43,154 nt of DNA from Candidatus Polarisedimenticolia bacterium (GTDB lineage: Bacteria; Acidobacteriota; Polarisedimenticolia; Gp22-AA2; AA152). A program made the translations under genes and the position numbers. The notes under the pieces were generated by a model. That model was not told the DNA's origin. It searched no databases and saw only the letters and a list, made by a program, of their open reading frames with translations. Positions 16,637 to 23,151 of the stretch are shown piece by piece. The stretch spans positions 1 to 43,154 of the forward strand of contig DASTZC010000060.1 of assembly GCA_035764505.1 (NCBI GenBank), read 5' to 3'. Every line of letters begins with the position of its first letter. Positions within the stretch are counted from its first letter, which is position 1.

Positions 16637-17518
16637 TCAGTTGCAGTGCTGCTCCAGGATGGTCTGGAGGAGCAGGGCCACGTAATCGTCCGATGCCCCT
16701 TCCGGCACCACCGACCGGAAGTTCTGCACCACCGATCCGTGATGCAGGATCCCCAGCCACAGAGCGCGATTCTTGGCGACTCCGGCGACCGCGTTGCCGC
16801 AGGCCGGCGAGGCAATCATCACGGAGTTGGTGTTGTTGCTGGCTCCGGGAGGAACGTTCGGAACATCTCCTCCGCCATCCGGGGTGACGTCGGGACCAAA
16901 ATGGTTGTTGCGGCCCCCGCCCCGGATCGGAGCGTCAAGCGTCGGCACGTGAGTCGCCTTCAGGATTTCGGCCGGGGCCTTCCGCACCAGCTCGCGGAAC
17001 AGGTCGCGCGGGCTCGATTCCAGGTTGCCGGTCAGCGGGTCGAAAGTCGCCAGCATGGCGGAGCCGTTGCGTCCCAATTCGGTCCAGACGATGTAGCCGG
17101 TGCCGAAGGCGTCGACGCCGGCCTCCGGGCGCACATGGTGCCGCGGCGAGCTGGTGAGGTACTCGACGGGGGACCACTGCTGATTCTCGAACTTGGAAAA
17201 GGCAATTTGATCGAACGTGCCGTTCCGGCGGGACCAGATCAGCACGGGCCCCGGGCTTCCCGGGACCAGCATGAGGAACGGGTCGTGGTCCGCCTGGTGA
17301 TCCTGCGTCGGGGCAATGAGCGAAGTCTGTGTGCCGGACTCGTTCGTGAGCGTCAGCTCCAGGGCGGTGGAGTCTTCCGAGGTTCCCCCCGGTGCCTCCA
17401 CCACGTCCACGGAGTAGCTCGTCCCGTCGACGTCAACCACCATTACGGTCGCCCCGATGCTGGAGACGAAGAGGAGCGCGGCCGCCGCAACGAAACCCCA
17501 ACGAGCTATCGTTCTCAT
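16637..17518 (-). CDS. Exported protein of unknown function
   Basis: 293 residues beginning with a clear signal peptide (RWGFVAAAALLFVSSIGATV). The mature part is beta-rich: VDVDGTSYSVDVVEAPGGTS, then DHDPFLMLVPGSPGPVLIWSRR and GTGYIVWTELGRNGSAMLA, which look like two propeller or sialidase-like strands. A Gly/Asn/Asp-rich linker (GGGRNNHFGPDVTPDGGGD) follows, then a C-terminal helix ending in LEQHCN. Two Cys (ACGN and the penultimate Cys) could form a disulfide. I do not recognise the family. It is the last gene of a tight operon, 8 nt after the TPR gene, and ends at a strong terminator. Confidence 0.8.
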   Translation of the reverse strand: MRTIARWGFVAAAALLFVSSIGATVMVVDVDGTSYSVDVVEAPGGTSEDSTALELTLTNESGTQTSLIAPTQDHQADHDPFLMLVPGSPGPVLIWSRRNGTFDQIAFSKFENQQWSPVEYLTSSPRHHVRPEAGVDAFGTGYIVWTELGRNGSAMLATFDPLTGNLESSPRDLFRELVRKAPAEILKATHVPTLDAPIRGGGRNNHFGPDVTPDGGGDVPNVPPGASNNTNSVMIASPACGNAVAGVAKNRALWLGILHHGSVVQNFRSVVPEGASDDYVALLLQTILEQHCN

Positions 17519-17526
17519 CGTCGCAC

Positions 17527-18435
17527 CTAACTCGGGTTCTTGAAGTTGAGAATCTTGCTGACGTCGAAGGTCTTCAGGAAGTCCTTCAGGAAGTCCAGTC
17601 CCGGATAGAATTCCTGTAGCTTTCCGAAGTAGAAATCCGATTCCTTCTCATTCCCCTGGAGGAAGTGGATCTCGCCGAGAAGGTAGTAGCACGTCTTGAT
17701 GATGTCGGTGTATTGCTTGCGCAGAGCCATCCCCAGGGCCCGCCGCCCGTACATCTCCGCCTTGCGCAGCGAGCGCAGCTGCATGTAGGCGAAGCTGAGG
17801 TCCTGGAAGCACTCGGTGATGCAGCGCTGGTTGCGGCGCGGGCGCGCCAGGCCGAGGGCTTCGTGGATGTGCAGGATGCCCTCGCGGTGCTCTCCCACGA
17901 GGATGAGGCAGTAGCCCAGGTTGTCCAGGTAGTGCTCGGTGGGCCAGCGCTCCGCCAGTCCCGCCTCGCGCGCGATGCGCAGCGCCTCTCGGTACTCCGC
18001 AATCGCTTCCCGGAAATAGCTCTGCATGAGGTAGAGATTCGCCAGCCGGTTCCTGGCGATCGCCTTCCAGTGGGGCTCGAGGAACGCGCTTTCCGCCAGC
18101 GCCTTGCGGCAGTAGAAGAAGGCGCGATGAATCCTTCCCTGCTTGGAAAGGCTGCTCGCCAGGTTGGCGGAAGCGATGAACAGGATCTGGGGATCGGTGC
18201 AGCGCAGGAGAATCTCGCGCAGTCCCTGCTCTGCGGCCCGGAAGTCGCCGAGACAAAGATGCACCGTGCTCTGGTTGCAGATGGAGCGATCGATTTCCTT
18301 CTGGTCCGGGCCCGATTCCGCGAGACGCTTGGCGAGGTCGAACATGTCCATCGCGGTCTTGAAATTGCCGCGACGCACCTCCTCGTACGCCTCCTTGGTG
18401 AGCTGGTCGTAGCTATCCTTCCATGCTCTATCCAT
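17527..18435 (-). CDS. TPR-repeat cytoplasmic protein
   Basis: 302 residues made almost entirely of helical repeats: AYEEVRRGNFKTAMDMFDLA, STVHLCLGDFRAAEQGLREI, NLASSLSKQGRIHRAFFYC, RLANLYLMQSYFREAIAEY, NLGYCLILVGEHREGILHI, LSFAYMQLRSLRKAEMYG and YLLGEIHFLQGNEKESDFY. There is no signal peptide or membrane segment. The 34-42 residue repeat architecture resembles the sensor domains of RRNPP-type regulators, here on a separate polypeptide 6 nt downstream of an XRE repressor. A role as partner or sensor for that regulator is inference. The ATG at 18435 is used. Confidence 0.87.
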   Translation of the reverse strand: MDRAWKDSYDQLTKEAYEEVRRGNFKTAMDMFDLAKRLAESGPDQKEIDRSICNQSTVHLCLGDFRAAEQGLREILLRCTDPQILFIASANLASSLSKQGRIHRAFFYCRKALAESAFLEPHWKAIARNRLANLYLMQSYFREAIAEYREALRIAREAGLAERWPTEHYLDNLGYCLILVGEHREGILHIHEALGLARPRRNQRCITECFQDLSFAYMQLRSLRKAEMYGRRALGMALRKQYTDIIKTCYYLLGEIHFLQGNEKESDFYFGKLQEFYPGLDFLKDFLKTFDVSKILNFKNPS

Positions 18436-18441
18436 ACCGAC

Positions 18442-18852
18442 CTACTCTTTCTTGTGGTCCCGCTCTTGGCGGAAACCCGTGGGCAAATCCAGGTCGGGGG
18501 CGCCTCCGCCCTCCTCGAAGCGCTTGAAACGCATGAAATCCCAGACCTCCCGCTGGGCCTCGGCGTCCAGTTTCTGGAACTCCCGAAGGAAATCGACGTC
18601 CTTGTCGGAAATACTGGGCGGGGCTTCCTCGTGGAAGAATTCCGCGATGTTGATCTGGAAAATGGACAGAATCTTGAAGAGGCTTTCGAGACTGACTTTG
18701 TACTCTCCGTTCTCCATGCGGCAGAGATCGGACTGCTGGATCCCGATGCTGGCCGCGAGCTCCGCTTGAGTCAGGTTCCGATCTTTGCGCAGAGTCCGGA
18801 TGCGATCACCTACCAGGAGAGGCTGCCGGTACTTCGCTCGGCTGGATCCCAC
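18442..18852 (-). CDS. XRE-family helix-turn-helix transcriptional regulator
   Basis: 136 residues if started at GTG 18852, which has AAGGA 8 nt upstream; the frame also opens at TTG 18876 without a ribosome site. The HTH occupies about residues 16-70: GDRIRTLRKDRNLTQAELAASIGIQQSDLCRMENGEYKV, followed by LESLFKILSIFQINIAEFF. The C-terminal part is helical and acidic (SDKDVDFLREFQKLDAEAQREVWDFMRF), a likely dimerisation or ligand region. It heads a three-gene operon and is divergent from the sigma factor gene. An inverted repeat around the sigma promoter is a candidate operator. Confidence 0.92.
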   Translation of the reverse strand: MGSSRAKYRQPLLVGDRIRTLRKDRNLTQAELAASIGIQQSDLCRMENGEYKVSLESLFKILSIFQINIAEFFHEEAPPSISDKDVDFLREFQKLDAEAQREVWDFMRFKRFEEGGGAPDLDLPTGFRQERDHKKE

Positions 18853-18923
18853 GACCGCTGTCCTTTTCGGAGCCAAATCCCGATAAAAGCCTTGGTTGAT
18901 GCGGCTTACGGCAAATGCTGCTA

Positions 18924-18965
18924 TCGCAAAATTTCCTTGACACGAATTGTTGCGAAACTTATAAT
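18924..18965 (+). promoter_or_regulatory. Perfect consensus sigma-70 promoter with flanking inverted repeat
   Basis: TTGACA at 18937-18942, exactly 17 nt, then TATAAT at 18960-18965: both hexamers and the spacing are consensus. An inverted repeat TCGCAA (18924-18929) / TTGCGA (18950-18955) brackets the -35 and enters the spacer, so a bound regulator would block polymerase. It points toward the sigma factor gene. Confidence 0.85.
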
Positions 18966-19296
18966 CACGTCGTCAGCTCACAACGAAGCTCGTCCAAAAC
19001 GCCAAATTTCTGATTCTCGAGGCGCTCGACGCTTGGCAACCAGAGCACGGGGAAGGTCCATTGAGATTCCGGAGCCGCCACCGATTTGCATGGAGGGTAA
19101 CCCGGTTTTTCATGTCAAAACCCTGTTGGTCGTCGGTTTTCGCTGAGCGTCAGGAGCAGGACGAAGCATCAGAAATTTGACGTAAGTTTAGGCCCATGAG
19201 GGGCCATTGTCAAGGGCGAAATATTTGCGGGCCGTCAGCCTGAGCAGCCGGTTCCACCCTTCGTCACCCGACGGAGGCCCTGAGTTGAGGTAGTGG
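18966..19296 (+). other. Long untranslated leader of the sigma factor gene
   Basis: About 325 nt from the predicted start (near 18972) to the sigma ATG. It contains a two-part stem at 19177-19213: outer TTGAC/GTCAA and inner GGCCC/GGGCC with an ATGAG loop. A short frame of 18 codons (19090-19146) has no ribosome site. With the promoter just upstream, the 420-nt gap between the XRE and sigma genes holds no other gene that I can support. Confidence 0.5.
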
Positions 19297-20199
19297 ATGG
19301 AATCCAGGCCCCAGGAGCGTAGCAGTTCGGTATCGAAGTATCTCTCCGACATCGGTGAGTTCCCCCTCCTGACTCGCGAGGAAGAGCAGCAGTTGGCCGC
19401 CGCGCTGCAGGACGGCAACGGGGCCCTCAACGAGCTGGTGGAATCGAACCTCTCCTTCGTCGTCAAGATCGCCTCCGAGTACCGCAATTTGGGCCTGCCG
19501 TTCGAAGATCTGCTCAACGAAGGGAATATCGGCCTGATCGAGGCGGCGCACCACTTCGACCACAACCGAGGCACCAAGTTCATCACCTATGCCATCTGGT
19601 GGATCCGCAAGTCGATCCTCCGGGCCCTGTCGCAGCATTCCAACCTCGTCCGCATCCCCAACTACCAGCTCAAGAAAGTCAAGAACGTGCGGGCCACCGA
19701 GCGTGCGCTGGTCCGGGAGCTGGGCCGCAAGCCCGACCGTGAGGAGATCTCCCGCGAGCTGCAGAGCACGATCGCCAAGATCGACGAGATCCTGCAGATC
19801 AAGCTGCGCGAGCTGTCGCTCGACGACAAGATCGGCCGCGACAAAGACACTCCCATCTCCGACTACCTGGTCGACGAGGGCTCCACGAACCCCGAAGAGG
19901 AGCTCCTCAAGGAGGAGAGTGAAGTCCTGATCCGCCTGGCGCTGAAGGACCTGAACGAGCAGGAGAAGACGGTCATCGTCGACCGCTTCGGCCTGGAAGG
20001 CGGACGCACCTTCACCCTGAAGGAGATCGGCGAGCGCATGGGGATCAGCCGCGAGCGGGTGCGACAGATCGAGGCGCAGGCCAAGAAGCGGCTGCGCAAG
20101 CTCATCACGCACAACCGCGCGCTGGCCCGCAGCAAGACGCGGGAGCGGGTCGAGGTCATCGCCAGGATCGAAACTTCGAGGCTGCGGCTGTCGCACTGA
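19297..20199 (+). CDS. RpoD/RpoS-type sigma-70 factor (group 1/2-like)
   Basis: 300 residues. Region 1.2 (YLSDIGEFPLLTREEEQQLA), region 2 (LVESNLSFVVKIASEYRNLGLPFEDLLNEGNIGLIEA, then GTKFITYAIWWIRKSILRAL), region 3 and region 4.2 (FTLKEIGERMGISRERVRQIEAQAKKRLR) are all present. Region 1.1 and the long non-conserved insert of housekeeping RpoD are absent. The size suggests an alternative group 2 factor, like RpoS or the small SigA-type factors of Acidobacteriota. The ATG at 19297 follows TTGAGG. It is transcribed from a consensus promoter through a long leader and ends at a strong terminator, so it is monocistronic. Confidence 0.95.
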   Translation: MESRPQERSSSVSKYLSDIGEFPLLTREEEQQLAAALQDGNGALNELVESNLSFVVKIASEYRNLGLPFEDLLNEGNIGLIEAAHHFDHNRGTKFITYAIWWIRKSILRALSQHSNLVRIPNYQLKKVKNVRATERALVRELGRKPDREEISRELQSTIAKIDEILQIKLRELSLDDKIGRDKDTPISDYLVDEGSTNPEEELLKEESEVLIRLALKDLNEQEKTVIVDRFGLEGGRTFTLKEIGERMGISRERVRQIEAQAKKRLRKLITHNRALARSKTRERVEVIARIETSRLRLSH

Positions 20200-20225
20200 T
20201 TCCGGCGCAGCCGATTTCCGTATCC

Positions 20226-20274
20226 GGGGCCGCAAGGCCCCTTTTTTTTGCCCGCAAGGCCCCTTTTTGGGGCC
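20226..20274 (+). terminator. Terminator of the sigma gene, with a second partial copy
   Basis: GGGGCC-GCAA-GGCCCC (20226-20241) followed by eight T (20242-20249) is a textbook rho-independent terminator. The string GCAAGGCCCCTTTTT then repeats at 20254-20268. That second GGCCCC could also pair with GGGGCC at 20269-20274, so alternative hairpins are possible. Confidence 0.92.
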
Positions 20275-20381
20275 CGCCGCCGCTCGCTCCGTCCGCAGGG
20301 CCGCCCATGGCGGCGACGGGTCGATGTGCTATTCTTTCCCGCACTCCGCGGCCGTCCCCGTGGATTCCTGAGAGGCAGGCC

Positions 20382-20660
20382 ATGAGACTCACGCGCGATC
20401 AGGTCGAAACGGTCACCCAGCGGCTCGTCCATGCCCTCATGAAGGAGGGGACAATCTCCACGGAGGAGCCGGGGGGCATCATCGATCTCCTCTCACGGGT
20501 CTTCACCGAGGACCTGGCCGTGGAGGACCGCCTCAACCTGGAGGTGCGCGAGATCATGGAGAAGTACACCGAGGAGATTTCGCGCGGCGACATCAACTAC
20601 CAGGAGATGTTCCGCAAGATCAAGACCAAGCTGGCGCGCGAGCGCCACATCATCCTGTAG
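20382..20660 (+). CDS. DUF507-family protein (first of two)
   Basis: 92 residues from the ATG at 20382, preceded by a weak purine-rich GAGAGGCAGG. It matches the DUF507 pattern: MRLTRDQVETVTQRLVHAL, DLAVEDRLNLEVREIM, and a C-terminal basic segment EMFRKIKTKLARERHIIL. The family is found in Acidobacteriota, Deltaproteobacteria-related groups and Aquificae, and its function is not established. The protein is helical, charged and cytoplasmic. The next gene, 5 nt downstream, is a paralogue. Confidence 0.88.
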   Translation: MRLTRDQVETVTQRLVHALMKEGTISTEEPGGIIDLLSRVFTEDLAVEDRLNLEVREIMEKYTEEISRGDINYQEMFRKIKTKLARERHIIL

Positions 20661-20665
20661 GTCCC

Positions 20666-20950
20666 ATGAAGCTCAGCCACGAGAAGATCGTCCACCTTTC
20701 CCACCTGATGCTGGACGCCCTGCTGGAAGACGACAGGGTCGACTACCATGGGGACGAGAACGAGGTGCGCCAGCGCATCGTCACGCTCCTCAAGACGGAG
20801 CTGGAGCAGGAGGACGCGATGGAGGATGCGGCCCGCCGCAAGATCGAGTCCCAGAAGCGGGGCATCCCCGAGGGAAGCCCCGAATGGGACCTCCTCTTCC
20901 GCAAGTATTACGAGGAAGAGCTGAGCAAGGTGAAGCGGCTGAAGGAGTAG
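20666..20950 (+). CDS. DUF507-family protein (second of two)
   Basis: 94 residues: MKLSHEKIVHLSHLMLDALLEDDRV, then VRQRIVTLLKTELEQEDAMEDAARRKIESQ, and a C-terminal helix RKYYEEELSKVKRLKE. It shares the overall plan of its upstream neighbour but has diverged strongly, and here the central region holds the conserved basic turn (SQKRGIPEGS). Pairing as a hetero-oligomer is possible. The 5-nt gap to the first copy and 7-nt gap to selB indicate one operon. Function is unknown. Confidence 0.88.
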   Translation: MKLSHEKIVHLSHLMLDALLEDDRVDYHGDENEVRQRIVTLLKTELEQEDAMEDAARRKIESQKRGIPEGSPEWDLLFRKYYEEELSKVKRLKE

Positions 20951-20957
20951 GCCGGCC

Positions 20958-22883
20958 GTGGACGCGCCCCGCCGCCTCGTCATCGGAACCGCCGGCCACA
21001 TCGACCACGGCAAGTCCCTCCTGGTCCGCGCCCTCACCGGCATCGATCCCGATCGACTCAAGGAAGAGAAGGAGCGCGGCATCACCATTGATCTGGGCTT
21101 CGCCTCGCTGGCGCTGCCCGGCGGCGCGCAGGCCGGTTTCGTGGACGTCCCCGGCCACGAGCGCTTCGTGCGCAACATGCTGGCCGGCGTGGGCGGAATC
21201 GACCTGGTTCTCCTGGTGATCGCCGCCGACGAGTCGATCAAGCCGCAGACGCGCGAGCACTTCCAGATCTGCCGGCTGCTCGGCATCCCGCGAGGAGTCA
21301 TCGTCCTCACCAAATCCGATCTGGTCGATACCGACATCCTGGAGATCGTTCGCCTCGAGGTGCGGGAGTTCGTCGCCGGCTCCTTCCTGGAGCAGGCTCC
21401 AATCCTGGCTGTTTCCGCCAAAACCGGCGCCGGTCTCGACGAGCTGAAGCAGGCGCTCGCCGCGGAGGCGGGCTCGGTCCCGGGGCGCCCCTTGGGGCGC
21501 GTCTTCCGGCTCCCGGTGGACCGCTCCTTCTCGATCCGTGGCTTTGGCACCGTCGTCACCGGGACGCTGATATCAGGAAGCGTGACGACAGGGGAGGAGA
21601 TCGAAGTGCTTCCAACGCGCCAGCGCGCCAAGGTCCGAGGGTTGGAGGTCTTCGGCGAGGCACGGCGCGAAGCCTCGGCGGGCCAGCGCACCGCCGTCAA
21701 CCTTCAAGGTCTGGAAGCCGCCGCGGTGCTGAGGGGAAACCTGCTGGCGCCGCGCGACGTCCTGCGGCCATCGCGCCTGCTGGACGTGAAGGTGGAGGCC
21801 CTCTCTAGCGAGGCGGGCATCGAAGACCAGATGCCGGTCCGCTTCCACCATCTCTCTTTCGAGACCCTGGGAAGGATCCGCCTGGCGGGGATAGAGCGCC
21901 TGGAGCCCGGGGAGTCAGGCTTCGCCCAGATCCGCCTCTCCCGCCCGGCGGTTGCTATTCCGGGAGATCGCTTCATCCTGCGCCGTCCTTCCCCGGCGGC
22001 GACGCTCGGCGGCGGGGTGATTCTCGACAACCTGCCCCGCAAGCTGCGTGCCCCGGAAGCCGCCACCCTGGCCCGCCGGCTGCAGAGCCTGGAGAGTCCC
22101 GACGGAGGAATCCGGCTGAAAGAGCTGGTCCGTGGCGGGGGGAAACAGGGGATGGATCTCACCGAGCTGCGCGCCCGCACCGGATGGTCGGCCGAGTTCC
22201 TCCTCGAGTCCCTCGCCGGTCCGTTGAAATCCGGGGAAATCATCCGCGTCTCTTCCGAGCCACCCCGCTTCCTGGCCGCCGACCTTCACGACGAGCTCCT
22301 TGGAGAGATTGTCGGTGCCCTGGAAGCCTTTCACCGGGAGCACCCGCTGCAGGTCGGCCTTCCCAAGGAAGAAATCCGCTCCCGCTTCTTCCGGCGCGCT
22401 CCGGGGGAGCTGTTCCGGGCGCTGCTGGAAGAAGGAGCGCGCCGCGGGCGCCTGCGCGTGGATCGGGACTTGGTGGCGGCCGCCAGCCACAAGGTGACCC
22501 TCAAGGAGGCGGAAGTGTCGGCTTCAGAGCGGATTGAGGAGAGCTTTCGAAATGCCGGATTGAATCCTCCCGACCCGGCCCAGGTCGTGGCCGATCTGGC
22601 GCTGAGCCGCGAGACGGCGGAGAACCTTTTCTTTCTACTGGTCAAACAGGGAAAGCTGGTGCGCGTGCAGGAAGGACGGATCTTCCACGCCGCGGCGCTG
22701 GAAGCCCTCAAGGCGAGGGTTTGGGAGCACGGCAAGACGTCCGATCTCCTGGACATCGCGACCTTCAAGGATCTTTCGGGGACCACCCGCAAGAACGCCA
22801 TCCCGCTTCTCGAATACCTGGATACGGTGAGAGTTACGCGCCGCGACGGCGATCGCCGGCGCATCCTGCCTCCCGTTCGCTGA
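20958..22883 (+). CDS. selB: Selenocysteine-specific elongation factor SelB
   Basis: 641 residues from GTG 20958, with GGAG about 11 nt upstream. The EF-Tu-like GTPase domain has G1 GTAGHIDHGKS (residues 10-20), ERGITIDLGFA, G3 DVPGHERFVRNML and G4 TKSDLVD. Domains II-III include the FRLPVDRSFSIRGFGTVVTGTL block specific to SelB/IF2-like factors. The C-terminal 250 residues contain the winged helices that bind SECIS RNA (LVKQGKLVRVQEGRIFHAAALEAL, then FKDLSGTTRKNAIPLLEYLD). SelB delivers Sec-tRNA to in-frame UGA. No selA, selD, selC tRNA or obvious selenoprotein gene is present in the window. Confidence 0.97.
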   Translation: MDAPRRLVIGTAGHIDHGKSLLVRALTGIDPDRLKEEKERGITIDLGFASLALPGGAQAGFVDVPGHERFVRNMLAGVGGIDLVLLVIAADESIKPQTREHFQICRLLGIPRGVIVLTKSDLVDTDILEIVRLEVREFVAGSFLEQAPILAVSAKTGAGLDELKQALAAEAGSVPGRPLGRVFRLPVDRSFSIRGFGTVVTGTLISGSVTTGEEIEVLPTRQRAKVRGLEVFGEARREASAGQRTAVNLQGLEAAAVLRGNLLAPRDVLRPSRLLDVKVEALSSEAGIEDQMPVRFHHLSFETLGRIRLAGIERLEPGESGFAQIRLSRPAVAIPGDRFILRRPSPAATLGGGVILDNLPRKLRAPEAATLARRLQSLESPDGGIRLKELVRGGGKQGMDLTELRARTGWSAEFLLESLAGPLKSGEIIRVSSEPPRFLAADLHDELLGEIVGALEAFHREHPLQVGLPKEEIRSRFFRRAPGELFRALLEEGARRGRLRVDRDLVAAASHKVTLKEAEVSASERIEESFRNAGLNPPDPAQVVADLALSRETAENLFFLLVKQGKLVRVQEGRIFHAAALEALKARVWEHGKTSDLLDIATFKDLSGTTRKNAIPLLEYLDTVRVTRRDGDRRRILPPVR

Positions 22884-22899
22884 GCCGCGTTCCTCCGGT

Positions 22900-22928
22900 T
22901 TGACAGTCGATGGTCGCGTTCCTAGACT
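22900..22928 (+). promoter_or_regulatory. Promoter of tatA
   Basis: TTGACA (22900-22905), 17-nt spacer, TAGACT (22923-22928). The predicted start lies near 22935, just before the ATG at 22946. It rules out the in-frame ATG at 22910, which is inside the promoter. Confidence 0.65.
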
Positions 22929-22945
22929 GGCCTCGGAGACTGCTC

Positions 22946-23119
22946 ATGGGATCGTTCGGTATCGGCGAAATCCTTCTCATCGCTCTCATCTTCCTGTTGC
23001 TGTTCGGTGCCGGCCGGCTTCCCGCGCTGGCCGGCAGCCTCGGGGTCGCCGTGCGCAAGTTTCGGGACGCGGCCAGAGAAGGTCGCGATGACGACCTCTC
23101 CGGGGGAGGAGGCATCTGA
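22946..23119 (+). CDS. tatA: TatA/E-family twin-arginine translocase subunit
   Basis: 57 residues, in the usual TatA/E range. A short N-terminal membrane helix GEILLIALIFLLLF is followed by the FG hinge (FGAGRLP) and an amphipathic helix LPALAGSLGVAVRKFRDAA, ending in a charged tail. TatA forms the pore for export of folded proteins. The ATG at 22946 has GGAG 8 nt upstream and follows a matching promoter. No tatC or tatB is visible. The stop overlaps a possible CTG start of the ChaN-like gene. Confidence 0.9.
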   Translation: MGSFGIGEILLIALIFLLLFGAGRLPALAGSLGVAVRKFRDAAREGRDDDLSGGGGI

Positions 23120-23151
23120 CCCGCCGCGATTCCGCCGCCCTGCGTGAAGAG

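Noticed and set aside
17665-19146. 493-codon plus-strand frame across the XRE and TPR genes
   Set aside because: Both minus-strand genes have recognisable repeats and an HTH. This frame has no domain and runs through the intergenic promoter.
19090-19146. 18-codon upstream reading frame in the sigma leader
   Set aside because: It starts with ATG but has no ribosome-binding site, and nothing in its sequence suggests a regulatory peptide.
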